Source: Thermococcus sp. 4557 (GTDB taxonomy: Archaea > Methanobacteriota_B > Thermococci > Thermococcales > Thermococcaceae). From it: a DNA stretch of 64,000 bases. Under the pieces are notes generated by a model. That model was not told the origin of the DNA. It made no database searches and worked only from the letters and a program-made list of their open reading frames with translations. Location of the stretch: assembly GCF_000221185.1 (NCBI RefSeq), contig NC_015865.1, positions 1,674,001 to 1,738,000 of the forward strand. The letters run 5' to 3'. Shown in pieces: positions 37,127 to 45,806 of this stretch (positions within the stretch are counted from its first letter, which is position 1; the number at the start of each line of letters is the position of its first letter). A program made the position numbers and the translations under genes.

Positions 37127-38287
37127 ATGAGGAAGGCGGTCATAATTGGTGCCGGAATGGTTCCGGTTGGCGAGCACTGGAAGCTCTCACTCAGAGATAT
37201 AGCGGTTGAGGCCCTTCTCAACTCGATGGACGACGCTGGAATCGACAAGGTGGATTCCCTCTACGTTGGAAACATGGCCTCCGGCTCCTTCGTCGAGCAG
37301 GAGAACCTCGGGGCCCTCATAGCGGACTGGGCGGGCCTTGGCCACATACCTGCGGTCAAGGTAGAGGCCGCCTGCGCCAGCGGCGGTGCCGCGGTCCAGG
37401 AGGGTGTTAAGGCCGTCCTCAGCGGCCTTGAGGATGTGGTTGCCGTCGTTGGAGTCGAGAAGATGACCGACGCATGGCCGAGCGACGCGACTCGCTATTT
37501 GGCCTACGCGGCAGATGCCGACTGGGAGCTCTTCCACGGGGCGAGCTTCGTCGCCCTCAACGCGCTCATCATGAGGCTCTACATGAAGGAGTACGGCTAC
37601 ACAGAGGAGGACCTCGCCCTCTTCGCGGTCAACGCCCACGCCAACGGTGCTAAGAACCCCTACGCGATGTTCAAGAGGTCGATCACCGTTGAGACCGTCA
37701 TGAAGAGCCCGTATGTGGCGGACCCGCTCAAGCTCTTCGATGCATCGCCGGTCTGCGACGGTTCCGCGGCGGTTATAATCACTACTCCTGAGAAGGCGAA
37801 GGAGCTCGGCGTTCCGAAGGAGAAGTGGGTCGAGGTTGCCGGAATGGGGCGCGCCATAGACACGATCAACCTCGCCAACAGGGAGGACTTCCTCACGCTC
37901 AAAGCCGCCAAGGTCGCCGCCGAGAGGGCCTACAAGATGGCCGGCGTTGAGGCCAAGAACATCGACTTCTTCGAGGTTCACGACGCCTTCACCGTCATGG
38001 CGGCACTCAGCCTCGAGGCCCTCGGCGTTGCGAAGAAGGGTGAGGGAGCGAAGCTGGCCAAAGAGGGACAGATAGCCATCGACGCCGACTACCCGATACA
38101 GACCATGGGAGGTCTCAAGGCTCGTGGTCACCCGGTCGGAGCCACGGGAGTTTACCAGACCGTTGAGGCCGTCCTTCAGCTCCGCGGTGAGGCGCCGAGC
38201 CAGGTGCCTGACGCGGAAATCGGCCTGACTCAGAACATAGGTGGAACTGGTTCGAACATAACCGTTAACGTCTTTAGGAGGGTCTGA
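37127..38287 (+). CDS. Acetyl-CoA C-acetyltransferase (thiolase)
   Basis: 386 residues. KVEAACASGGAAVQEG holds the nucleophile Cys, DFFEVHDAFTVMAAL a conserved His, and GGLKARGHPVGATGVYQ the active-site His; the final Cys of bacterial thiolases is replaced, as in other archaeal thiolases of this operon. It makes acetoacetyl-CoA for HMGS. ATG 37127 has GAGGTGGTTGAG upstream; GTG 37118 overlaps it. Confidence 0.93.
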   Translation: MRKAVIIGAGMVPVGEHWKLSLRDIAVEALLNSMDDAGIDKVDSLYVGNMASGSFVEQENLGALIADWAGLGHIPAVKVEAACASGGAAVQEGVKAVLSGLEDVVAVVGVEKMTDAWPSDATRYLAYAADADWELFHGASFVALNALIMRLYMKEYGYTEEDLALFAVNAHANGAKNPYAMFKRSITVETVMKSPYVADPLKLFDASPVCDGSAAVIITTPEKAKELGVPKEKWVEVAGMGRAIDTINLANREDFLTLKAAKVAAERAYKMAGVEAKNIDFFEVHDAFTVMAALSLEALGVAKKGEGAKLAKEGQIAIDADYPIQTMGGLKARGHPVGATGVYQTVEAVLQLRGEAPSQVPDAEIGLTQNIGGTGSNITVNVFRRV

Positions 38288-38288
38288 A

Positions 38289-38693
38289 ATGGCGCGCCCG
38301 ATGCAGGTTTCCCGATACTGGAGGCACTTCCGTGAGAAGTACAGGCTCATCGGCGGGAAGTGCGAGAACGGCCATGTGCACTTCCCGAAGAGGTCCGTCT
38401 GCCCGGTCTGCGGCTCGAGGGAGATCGAGGAAATCGAGCTGAGCGGCAGGGGCAAGGTTCTCAGCTGGACCATCGTCAGGAACCCGCCCAGCGGCTTCGA
38501 GTACTACAAGCCCTTCCCGCTGGCGCTCGTGGAGCTCGAGGAGGGGCCTGTCGTCCTCGCCCAGCTGACCGACGTTGATCCTGAGGAGATAGACTTCGGC
38601 ATGGAGGTCGAGGTCGTCACCAGGAAGATAATGGAGTTCGAGGAGGACGGAATAATCCTCTACGGCTACAAGTTCAGGCCTCCGCTGAAGTGA
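38289..38693 (+). CDS. DUF35 (zinc ribbon/OB fold) scaffold of the thiolase-HMGS complex
   Basis: 134 residues. The zinc-ribbon residues are seen in GGKCENGH and CPVCGS; the OB fold follows (GKVLSWTIVRN, EEGPVVLAQLTD). In methanogens the homologous protein holds thiolase and HMGS together and shapes a shared CoA site. It begins 1 nt after the thiolase stop. Confidence 0.92.
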   Translation: MARPMQVSRYWRHFREKYRLIGGKCENGHVHFPKRSVCPVCGSREIEEIELSGRGKVLSWTIVRNPPSGFEYYKPFPLALVELEEGPVVLAQLTDVDPEEIDFGMEVEVVTRKIMEFEEDGIILYGYKFRPPLK

Positions 38694-38710
38694 GGCTTTT
38701 TCTGCTTCTT

Positions 38711-38968
38711 TTATGCCTTTTCTATCCTCATCCTGTCCCCGTTCTCGAACTCCATCTCCAGCTTTCCGCGCTCCATTCTGACCCTGACGCCATCAACGGT
38801 GGCTTCCAGCCTCCCCTCCTTCGCCTCGACGCCCAGCATCTCGGCTATCTCCTTAACGCTCTTCAGGGAGCCTTTAACGGTCGTTTCCAGGGTCTCGCCC
38901 TCGCTCTCTATGACGACCTTCAGCCTGCCTTTACCCTCACGTATGAAACTCTCCTCTTTCAACTTCAT
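38711..38968 (-). CDS. Small conserved hypothetical protein, ~85 aa
   Basis: Not recognised. From ATG 38968 (or TTG 38962, which is better spaced after GGTGATG) the protein is a charged beta-rich chain: RLKVVIESEGETLETTVKG, EMLGVEAKEGRLEATVDGVRV. The upstream extension to 39076 overlaps the GNAT gene and is unlikely. It is transcribed after the GNAT gene (53-nt gap) and converges on the DUF35 gene. Confidence 0.65.
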   Translation of the reverse strand: MKLKEESFIREGKGRLKVVIESEGETLETTVKGSLKSVKEIAEMLGVEAKEGRLEATVDGVRVRMERGKLEMEFENGDRMRIEKA

Positions 38969-39021
38969 CACCTTCTCTGGACTCGGGGGGCTTATGCAGG
39001 GCATCCACACCCCTCCACACT

Positions 39022-39522
39022 TCATTCGGAAGCGTTCCCCTCTTTTCTCTTCAGGTCTTTCACCATGCGCACCCATATCCCGCTCTGGCCGACTTTCTTA
39101 AAGCCGTAGTCCTCGTAGAATCTGATGGCACCCTCGTTTTTCTCCCCGACCCACAGCTCCACCCGGTCGGTGCGTTCCCCGAGGTACTCCAGGCACTTCT
39201 CCATCAGCATGTGGCCTATGCCGTGTCCCTGGAACTTCTTGTCGAGCACGAACTCGTGGACTGCCCCGACGGTTCTCCCCTCGTACTTGCTGTACCAGTC
39301 CGCGTCGCAGACTATGAAGCCCGCTATCTCGTCGCCGATCTTGGCGATGAAAAAGCCGTCCTTTGCCTTGTTCCAGCACCACCGGAGGTAGCGCTTCGCG
39401 TAGCCCTCTCCCTCGCCGCCGTACTCGCGCATACCCTCGTAGCCCCTCATGTATATCTCTATGAGCCTTTCCAGCGTCTCTTGGTCAAGCTTGGGGAGCC
39501 GCTCTATCTTCACTTCCGCCAT
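39022..39522 (-). CDS. GNAT-family N-acetyltransferase
   Basis: 166 residues. The acetyl-CoA-binding stretch is LDKKFQGHGIGHMLMEKCLEYL (Q/RxxGxG/A), followed by the conserved NEGAIRFYEDYGFKKVG. Substrate unknown; protein or small-amine acetylation are options. ATG 39522 lies about 27 nt from TTTTTAAA, suggesting a leaderless mRNA. The longer frame to 39606 would cross that promoter. Confidence 0.88.
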   Translation of the reverse strand: MAEVKIERLPKLDQETLERLIEIYMRGYEGMREYGGEGEGYAKRYLRWCWNKAKDGFFIAKIGDEIAGFIVCDADWYSKYEGRTVGAVHEFVLDKKFQGHGIGHMLMEKCLEYLGERTDRVELWVGEKNEGAIRFYEDYGFKKVGQSGIWVRMVKDLKRKEGNASE

Positions 39523-39592
39523 CGATATAAGCTCATCGTGGGGTTTAAAAAGCATGACTCCCAGCCTTAAGTGGAGCAAGAAGGTGATTGAG

Positions 39593-40135
39593 ATGGGGAA
39601 GGCCAAGCCAAGGTACTGTGAGATATGCGGGGCGCCGATAAGAGGTCCCGGTCACAGGATAAGGATCGAGGGGGCGGAAGTTCTCGTCTGCGACCGCTGT
39701 TATGAGAAATACGGTGGAAAGAAGCCCGGAACCTTCAGCATCATGCCGACCGGCAGGCAGCCGACGAGGAGAACCTATTCACGGCCGGCCAGACCGAGGC
39801 CCGCTCCGAGGCCGAGGACGGAGAGGCCGCTCTACACCGAGGAGATAGTTGAGGATTACGCCGAGAGGGTTTACAGGGCAATACAGCGCTCGGGGAAGAG
39901 CTACGAGGAGCTCTCCCACGAGGTCGGGCTCTCAATGAACGACCTCCGTGCCATCGCCCACGGCCACCGCGAGCCGACGATAAAGGAAGCGAAAAAGCTG
40001 GAGAAGTACTTCAAAATAAAACTCATCGAGACCTCCGGGGAGGAGGTTCTAGAGAAGAAGAGCATCCCGAGGGACTACGAGCCGACGCTCGGTGACATAG
40101 CCAACATCAAGATCAAGAAGCGGAAGAAGAAGTGA
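39593..40135 (+). CDS. mbf1: Archaeal multiprotein bridging factor 1 (aMBF1)
   Basis: 180 residues. An N-terminal zinc ribbon (YCEICGAPI and CDRCYEKYG) leads into a Pro/Arg-rich linker and a C-terminal Cro-like helix-turn-helix (ELSHEVGLSMNDLRAIAHGHREP). aMBF1 binds small ribosomal subunits and may act in translation initiation. ATG 39593 follows AAGGTGATTGAG. Confidence 0.93.
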   Translation: MGKAKPRYCEICGAPIRGPGHRIRIEGAEVLVCDRCYEKYGGKKPGTFSIMPTGRQPTRRTYSRPARPRPAPRPRTERPLYTEEIVEDYAERVYRAIQRSGKSYEELSHEVGLSMNDLRAIAHGHREPTIKEAKKLEKYFKIKLIETSGEEVLEKKSIPRDYEPTLGDIANIKIKKRKKK

Positions 40136-40136
40136 G

Positions 40137-40559
40137 TCAGAGTTCATCCAGTTCTTCGTTCTCCATCTCTTTCTCGCGCTTCTTCCTCAGCTCCTCCGCT
40201 CTGGTTCTCTTCGGCGGGTGGAAGCCTTTGAGCTTCTCGAAAGTTCCCCAGAGGCGCATCAGTTCTTCCCAGACTTCGGTATCGGGGGGAATCACGAGGA
40301 CGTGCGCGGGTGGGTGTATGTCCATAAGCCTGCCTATTGCCTTCGCCGGCGCGAGGTCTATCTGGGCGATCACGTGGGCCCTGAAGCGCCTCCTCGGCTT
40401 CTCGCCGCTTATCTTCTCAAAGGCCCAGTCCGAGAGGGCGGGGGGAATAATCCTCGGGTCGCCGCGTATCTGCATTCCCCCGTAGCGCACCAAGTCTGCG
40501 AGGGCTATGCTGGCCTTCTGGAAGTTGTCGGTCCTTACTAAAACCATCGTGTTTCTCAT
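40137..40559 (-). CDS. DUF356 family protein
   Basis: 140 residues. Starts MRNTMVLVRTDN; the body has GDPRIIPPALSDWAFEK and IHPPAHVLVIPPD, and a basic/acidic C-terminal helix. I recall this as the archaeal DUF356 family, usually found near TBP in Thermococcales. Function unknown. GGTGAGACC precedes the ATG; it diverges from the TBP gene and converges on mbf1 with a 1-nt gap. Confidence 0.75.
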   Translation of the reverse strand: MRNTMVLVRTDNFQKASIALADLVRYGGMQIRGDPRIIPPALSDWAFEKISGEKPRRRFRAHVIAQIDLAPAKAIGRLMDIHPPAHVLVIPPDTEVWEELMRLWGTFEKLKGFHPPKRTRAEELRKKREKEMENEELDEL

Positions 40560-40718
40560 GGTCTCACCACCCCCAGCTCTGCCCAACACCTTTTAAGCCT
40601 TCTTGATTTTTAGTTACCAGCACTTAAGAAATTTTCAACCCCTGCCTGAACACTTGTGTGCATTTTCTCCGCTCCCCTGGCCGTTGTGACCTAAACCTTT
40701 AAAAACTCAATCCGCCTC

Positions 40719-40731
40719 ATTTATAAAGGGT
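40719..40731 (+). promoter_or_regulatory. tbp: TATA box of the TBP gene
   Basis: catttataaaggg stands about 35 nt before the TTG start of TBP. A second tttttaaac at 40732-40740 is too close for a TATA box of this gene. Confidence 0.5.
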
Positions 40732-40761
40732 TTTTAAACCCACCATCTGGAGGTGTAAGCC

Positions 40762-41334
40762 TTGGTCGACATGAGCAATGTAAAGCTCAGGATTGAAAAC
40801 ATCGTCGCTTCTGTGGACTTATTCACCCAGCTCAACCTTGAGAAGGTTATTGAAATCTGCCCCAACTCCAAGTACAACCCCGAGGAGTTCCCCGGCATAA
40901 TCTGCCGCTTCGAGGAGCCCAAGGTTGCTCTTCTGATATTCAGCTCAGGTAAGCTCGTCGTCACCGGCGCAAAGAGCGTCGAGGACATAGAGCGCGCCGT
41001 CAACAAGCTCATCCAGATGCTCAAGAAGATAGGCGCCAAGTTCGCCCGCGCCCCGCAGATAGATATCCAGAACATGGTCTTCAGCGGCGACATAGGCATG
41101 GAGTTCAACCTCGATGCCGTCGCTCTGAGCCTGCCGAACTGTGAGTACGAACCCGAGCAGTTCCCCGGCGTTATCTACCGCGTTAAGGAGCCGAGGGCTG
41201 TGATACTGCTCTTCTCTTCGGGCAAAATCGTCTGCTCCGGAGCGAAGAGTGAGCACGACGCCTGGGAAGCCGTTAGAAAGCTCCTCCGCGAGCTGGAGAA
41301 GTACGGTCTCATCGAGGAAGAGGAGGAGTGGTGA
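40762..41334 (+). CDS. tbp: TATA-box-binding protein
   Basis: 190 residues with two direct repeats of the saddle: [20 protein letters not shown]...[19 protein letters not shown]...[16 protein letters not shown], then [15 protein letters not shown]...[17 protein letters not shown]...[15 protein letters not shown]. The acidic EEEEEW tail is archaeal. The start is TTG 40762 (MVDMSN), the spacing after GGAGGTG being right and the N-terminus matching the Pyrococcus protein. The stop overlaps the deacetylase start. Confidence 0.98.
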   Translation: MVDMSNVKLRIENIVASVDLFTQLNLEKVIEICPNSKYNPEEFPGIICRFEEPKVALLIFSSGKLVVTGAKSVEDIERAVNKLIQMLKKIGAKFARAPQIDIQNMVFSGDIGMEFNLDAVALSLPNCEYEPEQFPGVIYRVKEPRAVILLFSSGKIVCSGAKSEHDAWEAVRKLLRELEKYGLIEEEEEW

Positions 41335-42269
41335 AGGCTTTGGCCTTCTCCGTTATCTATTCTCCCGTTTTTCTGGAGCACAAACCGGAGAACTACCATC
41401 CCGAAAACCCTGAAAGGCTGCTGAGGGCCGTCAAGGCTCTCCAGCGGCTGGACCTCTGGAAGCCGGTCGAACCGGTTCCCGTTCCCGGGGAGGAGCTTCT
41501 GAAAGTTCATTCAAAGGAATACGTTGAGCTCGTGAGGGAACGGAGTAAGGGCTTCTCATACCTCGACCCCGATACCTACGTCTCCCCTGGCACGTGGGAA
41601 GCGGCTTTGAGGGCCTTTGGCGCTGCTAAAAAGGCGGTAGAACTAGCGCTCAATGAGAAAGGACTTTACCTGGCACTCGTCAGGCCGCCGGGCCATCACG
41701 CTGGGAAATCTGGAAGGGCTTTCAACGCCTCGACTTTGGGCTTCTGCATCTTCAACAACGCCGCATACGCCGCGAAGGTTGCGGAGGATCTGGTTGGGAA
41801 GGTTTTGGTCATAGACTTCGACGCCCACCACGGCAACGGGACGCAGGAGATACTCTGGGACGATGGGGAAGCCGTTCACATAGACCTGCACGAGCGTGAG
41901 GTCTTTCCCTGGAGCGGCTACGAGCACGAGGTTGGTGGCAAAGGTGCTGAGGGGACGAAAATCAACCTGCCGATGCCCCACTATGCGGGAGACGATGACT
42001 TCATCTACGCCTGGAACGAAGTCGTCCTGCCGGTTCTTGCCCAGTTCAGGCCGAAGCTCGTGATTATCTCGGCGGGCTTCGACGGCTTCCTCGGCGAGAA
42101 CCTGACTACTCTTCGCCTTAGCGAACTCTTCTTCGCCTACGCCGGCTCTACACTATCGCGCTACCCGCTCGCGGTGATTTTCGAGGGTGGCTACTCCGTC
42201 GGCCTCGACCGGGGTTTGCCCGCCTTCATCAGGGGTACCTCAGCGGTGAAATCCGTGAGGTTCCTGTGA
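41328..42269 (+). CDS. Histone deacetylase-superfamily amidohydrolase (class II/AcuC-like), C-terminus frameshifted
   Basis: 313 residues as read. All HDAC motifs are there: RPPGHHAG (His pair), [13 protein letters not shown] (zinc Asp and His), SAGFDG (second zinc Asp), and EGGYS (transition-state Tyr). Archaeal members deacetylate proteins or polyamines. The end looks shifted: an in-phase alternative frame from about 42242 continues [16 protein letters not shown] to a TAG at 42340, a natural-looking tail that one extra base near 42240 would join. Starts GTG 41328, GTG 41331 or TTG 41340 are all possible, overlapping the TBP stop. Confidence 0.85.
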   Translation: MVKALAFSVIYSPVFLEHKPENYHPENPERLLRAVKALQRLDLWKPVEPVPVPGEELLKVHSKEYVELVRERSKGFSYLDPDTYVSPGTWEAALRAFGAAKKAVELALNEKGLYLALVRPPGHHAGKSGRAFNASTLGFCIFNNAAYAAKVAEDLVGKVLVIDFDAHHGNGTQEILWDDGEAVHIDLHEREVFPWSGYEHEVGGKGAEGTKINLPMPHYAGDDDFIYAWNEVVLPVLAQFRPKLVIISAGFDGFLGENLTTLRLSELFFAYAGSTLSRYPLAVIFEGGYSVGLDRGLPAFIRGTSAVKSVRFL

Positions 42270-42340
42270 GTCCGTCCTACGAGGCCCTCAGAACAGTCGC
42301 GCGGGTGAAGGAGATAGGGTCTGAGTGGTGGGAGCTGTAG
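42266..42340 (+). pseudogene. Detached C-terminal tail of the deacetylase
   Basis: Read in the other frame, this stretch encodes [18 protein letters not shown] and SEWWEL, ending at TAG 42340. It has Thermococcus-like codons and a sensible helical sequence but no start of its own; it reads best as the lost end of the preceding gene. The first 16-bp palindrome begins at the very next base. Confidence 0.55.
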
Positions 42341-42375
42341 CTTACCCGGGGGTAAGGAACTTACCCGGGGGTAAG
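42341..42375. repeat. Two tandem copies of a 16-bp palindrome
   Basis: CTTACCCGGGGGTAAG occurs at 42341-42356 and again at 42360-42375, separated by GAA. The second copy encodes the last residues and stop codon of the minus-strand ATPase gene. The same unit recurs at its 5' side. Confidence 0.9.
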
Positions 42376-43467
42376 TTGGAGGCCCTTAATGACCTCCTCA
42401 ACAACCGGGTCGGGAATGACGTACCCATCGGCGCTTTTATCCAGGTAGCCGTACTTCACCAGGTTCTTCAGGAGACTGGAGAACTTTGAGTCGTTTATCC
42501 TGCCCACTTTGAACTCCAGATACTCCTTTATATCGCTCCACCTTTCGTTGCCCATTGCAACGGCCTTAAGTATGAGCCCGTATCGCTTGCTGTGTGAAAG
42601 CAGGGAGGAAAGTTCATCCAATACCAGAGCCTGTGCTCTGTGGAACAGCTCATTCAAGGCATCCCTTTCCGGGAGCTTTCGGATTCCCCTGAGGTAGCCG
42701 TACATGCTCAGCCAGCCCACGATTCCGTCAAGTTTATCAACGGCTCGTTCGAGCTCCGAAGGGCTTATATTGATTCCAAGCTCTTTGAAACCCGTCTCCA
42801 GGAACTCGATGCTCCGTTCCCGGCTGAATCTCTCCAGCGTTATTTCCCTGGCGTACCTGCCGAAAAGCGGTTTCTTTGGATTATCAAGGCCAAGGAAGTC
42901 GTGGAGCATTCCAACCTCCGAACCCGTTAGAACGAAGGTTAAGTTTGGAAGGTTATCAACGGCATACGCTATCAGCCCATCGTACTGTATGCCGGAGAGC
43001 CGGAGATACTGGGCTTCGTCAAACGCTATGATAACCCGTTTTCCTTCACTCTCCGCCCAGGAGTCTACCTTTTCAAGGATTTCAGCTAGGTCGGGCTTCT
43101 TCTCGAACTCCACGTGAACTCCCGAGAGACGAATTCCCCGGATTGATGAAATTGCCTCCGTCATGCCGAGCCTGAGCTTTCCACTTGGGGGAAGGGATCC
43201 GATGAGCGAACTCAGGATTCTTTTCGCGAGGATTTCCTGCGGAATGGAACCGTGAGTGAAGTACAGGGAGCGAACGTCTATTTTGGCGTAAGGATAGCTT
43301 GATTCTGAGAGGGCCACGTTGAGGAGGGAGCTCTTTCCAAGACGTCGTATGCCCAGGATGAGAACCAGCCTCTCTTTGAGCTTCAAGGCCTCGTTAAACG
43401 CCTCAAGTTCTCTTTCTCTATCGTACAGGTCCTCTTTCCTTGTTTTAGGTTGAAGGTCGAACAGCAA
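42361..43467 (-). CDS. Archaeal AAA/STAND-type ATPase
   Basis: 368 residues from TTG 43467 (MLFDLQPKTRKEDLYDRE, the usual start of this family). Walker A appears as LGIRRLGKSSLL near residue 44, Walker B as VIIAFDEAQYL near 150, and FVLTGSEVGML as sensor region; a winged-helix-like C-terminus follows (YGLILKAVAMGNERWSDI, YGYLDKSADGYVIPDP). These archaeal ATPases are common, often mobile, and of unknown function. GGTGGGG is the Shine-Dalgarno. Palindromes flank both ends. It lies downstream of the McrB-like gene, with 59 nt between them when the TTG start is used. Confidence 0.85.
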   Translation of the reverse strand: MLFDLQPKTRKEDLYDRERELEAFNEALKLKERLVLILGIRRLGKSSLLNVALSESSYPYAKIDVRSLYFTHGSIPQEILAKRILSSLIGSLPPSGKLRLGMTEAISSIRGIRLSGVHVEFEKKPDLAEILEKVDSWAESEGKRVIIAFDEAQYLRLSGIQYDGLIAYAVDNLPNLTFVLTGSEVGMLHDFLGLDNPKKPLFGRYAREITLERFSRERSIEFLETGFKELGINISPSELERAVDKLDGIVGWLSMYGYLRGIRKLPERDALNELFHRAQALVLDELSSLLSHSKRYGLILKAVAMGNERWSDIKEYLEFKVGRINDSKFSSLLKNLVKYGYLDKSADGYVIPDPVVEEVIKGLQLTPG

Positions 43468-43502
43468 CTTACCCCACCGTAAGTTACTTACCCGGGGGTA
43501 AG
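43468..43502. repeat. 5' copies of the 16-bp palindrome at the ATPase promoter
   Basis: A diverged copy, CTTACCCCACCGTAAG (43468-43483), and a perfect copy, CTTACCCGGGGGTAAG (43487-43502), lie directly before the TTG start, the latter touching the TATA-like CTTATAACTT on the minus strand. The placement fits an autoregulatory operator, and the flanking of the gene also recalls an inserted unit. Confidence 0.85.
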
Positions 43503-43526
43503 TTATAAGGGTTTTGGAAAAAAGAA

Positions 43527-45806
43527 TCAACTGAAGCTCGCGAAGCCTATCTCGTAGAGCTGGCGAAGCATGCGAAGGGCTTTTTTAGCCGTGTGCTTGA
43601 AGCGGAAGTTCTCCTTTTGGGTTTCCCAGTTTTTGAGGAGGTCCATAACCTCCTCTCTCCTGAGCTCCCGGACGTCAATTCCTGCGTTCTCTGAGAGACA
43701 CAGCCCCAAAACGGCCTTTAGTGGTTCTTCGAGCTTCTTTCTGTTCCCGTGGAACTTGGGAAGAACCTTCATGAGAAGTGCAAGGTCGAAGATTTCGTCG
43801 TCACTCTCAAACTCGACGATTCCGTTTTCCCAACTCTCCCTGGCGCTCTGGACAAACAGTGCAATCTCATCAACGACGCGGTAGCCGAAGTGCATGTCGT
43901 ATGGCTCGAGGGCTTTGTTCAGTTCAGTGAGAATCCTCCAGTACTCCCTGTTTTTAGCGTCCCTTAGCTCCTTAACCGCTTCGTTTATCCCCTCTTTCGA
44001 ACGCGCGAGGAACTGGCCGCTCTTACCGCGGAGGTCTTCCAGTATTGAGGCCCTTAGAGCTTCAACGGCTTCGTTGGGCAGTCTACTTTCCCCGCTCTCC
44101 GGTGGGTATCCCTCAAGCTCGACATCGTGGAACTCTATTGTGAAAGCCCTGTCGAGAACCTTTGGGCTGAACGAGTAAGTGGTCTCGTCCATGTTCACCG
44201 TCCCGATGATGTAAAGGTTGGGCGGGAGGAAGAGTTCCTTGGGGATGCCCTCTTCTTCAATCTCATCAACGTCGTGGAGCCTCAGGGGCTCCCTTGTGAA
44301 TCCGTCCTCGTCTCTTCCGCTCTCGAGAACGCTGAGGAAGTCGGCGAAGTAGTACTCAACGTGGGCGAGGTTCATCTCATCGAGGATTACGAAATATGGG
44401 GTAGCATTGCCCCTGTTGTTTTCATAGTCTTTGATGGCTCTCATGATGAACTTCAGGAGGCTGGTTTTGTGGTATCCTCCCGTCAGGGGATTGTAGTAGC
44501 CGAGCAGTGGTTTGGAATCACGCCAATCAGGGCGGACCGAGAGGAACAGGAAGTTTTCCTTTGAATGATCCAGAAGCTCCGCCAGCTCCTGAACGATCTT
44601 TGTTTTACCTGTGCCCGTGAGGCCGGAGAGTATTATGAAGCCCTTGGTTTTGAGGGCGGTGTAGAACTGGGAGACGAGATGGAGTGGGTAGAGGTAGCCT
44701 CTTTTGACAAGATACCTGGTGAGGATCGATTCATGTTTATGCTCCTCATTGGGGTGGCGTTGTGAAGTACTTGTAATCATACGATTTCCCACCTCCCCTA
44801 ACATCTCAAGAAGTTTCCCTGTCGTGTCAGGATCCAACAGGTTACTAAACATAGGTCTGGAATACCATTCGCCGTTCTCTTTAATGAGGGCATCTAACCC
44901 AGTAATGCCTTCGGTGGGAATGGGTTTCAGAAGAAAAACCTTTCTATATCTTCCAGTTTTGCCCCAATACTTGAAGTCAAATTCGTTACAGATAACTGAC
45001 CATGAAGAAGCGTACAGACTCAATAATTTTTTCTCTTTTCTAATTCCAAAGAGAACGATGTCACCAATGCTGGGGACTTTTTCATCAACTTTTCTTCCCC
45101 AAGCTCTCGTGAATCCTGCATTATAGAGCTCCGGTCCCTTGTCTCCAAAACACTCTTTGATGACGTTTATGTCCACTTCTTGGTTCACGGTTTGTCTGTA
45201 ATTCTTTGAGGGTTGTGATTTAAATGTCTGTATGAATATCTTCCTGTCCTTGAGCCACCAGCCAAAATGGTCAGCTTCTAGAAGAGTTACCTTTTTCCCA
45301 CAAATTTGAAACATAATGTTCCTAAGCAATTCCAATCTCTTCAATACCTCTGAGTATCTCTTTGGTTGTCCCCAGCCAAATAACTCAAAGTACCAATTTG
45401 TTGTGTTGTTCCAAGGAGCAAAGTATTTCGGGTAATAAAAGGCTAAGGCTTCTGTCAATGACCCTTTCCCTAGTCCCTCAATTCCTTCTTGCCATGTTTC
45501 TAAAATTTTGTCAATGTCCTTTCTAATGTCCTCGGGTGATGTTGAAATGAGAATTGATACAAACTTCTCCATGATTACATCTAGTCTTTCTTTGTTTCGA
45601 AGGTGAAATCTCTGGAGATTTCTGCCAGAATACAAAAGACTAAATGCCTTCTTAAGCAGGTTATAGTCTTTATTTCTCGCTGCCTGTTCTATCAATTCTT
45701 TAAATTCTCTTGGACTGTTATTCAGCCAGCCTAAATTTTCTTTGTCAATGTCGAGATGCAGACAGTATAATCTTATCAAACCCCTAAGAGTTTTTTCGTT
45801 AATCAT
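43527..45806 (-). CDS. McrB-like AAA+ protein with large N-terminal region
   Basis: 759 residues. The C-terminal half is an McrB-type AAA+ domain: Walker A SGLTGTGKTK near residue 396, Walker B FVILDEMNLAHVEYYF near 480, and the McrB hallmark GTVNMDETTYSFSPKVLDRAF near 540. The N-terminal ~340 residues have an alpha-helical part (1-200) and then a possible EVE/YTH-like ligand-binding domain (SIGDIVLFGIRKEKKLLSLYASS...YRKVFLLKP), as reported for another Thermococcus McrB that binds N6-methyladenine. The N-terminal coding region is AT-rich. The ATG overlaps the nuclease stop (ATGA). Confidence 0.88.
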   Translation of the reverse strand: MINEKTLRGLIRLYCLHLDIDKENLGWLNNSPREFKELIEQAARNKDYNLLKKAFSLLYSGRNLQRFHLRNKERLDVIMEKFVSILISTSPEDIRKDIDKILETWQEGIEGLGKGSLTEALAFYYPKYFAPWNNTTNWYFELFGWGQPKRYSEVLKRLELLRNIMFQICGKKVTLLEADHFGWWLKDRKIFIQTFKSQPSKNYRQTVNQEVDINVIKECFGDKGPELYNAGFTRAWGRKVDEKVPSIGDIVLFGIRKEKKLLSLYASSWSVICNEFDFKYWGKTGRYRKVFLLKPIPTEGITGLDALIKENGEWYSRPMFSNLLDPDTTGKLLEMLGEVGNRMITSTSQRHPNEEHKHESILTRYLVKRGYLYPLHLVSQFYTALKTKGFIILSGLTGTGKTKIVQELAELLDHSKENFLFLSVRPDWRDSKPLLGYYNPLTGGYHKTSLLKFIMRAIKDYENNRGNATPYFVILDEMNLAHVEYYFADFLSVLESGRDEDGFTREPLRLHDVDEIEEEGIPKELFLPPNLYIIGTVNMDETTYSFSPKVLDRAFTIEFHDVELEGYPPESGESRLPNEAVEALRASILEDLRGKSGQFLARSKEGINEAVKELRDAKNREYWRILTELNKALEPYDMHFGYRVVDEIALFVQSARESWENGIVEFESDDEIFDLALLMKVLPKFHGNRKKLEEPLKAVLGLCLSENAGIDVRELRREEVMDLLKNWETQKENFRFKHTAKKALRMLRQLYEIGFASFS

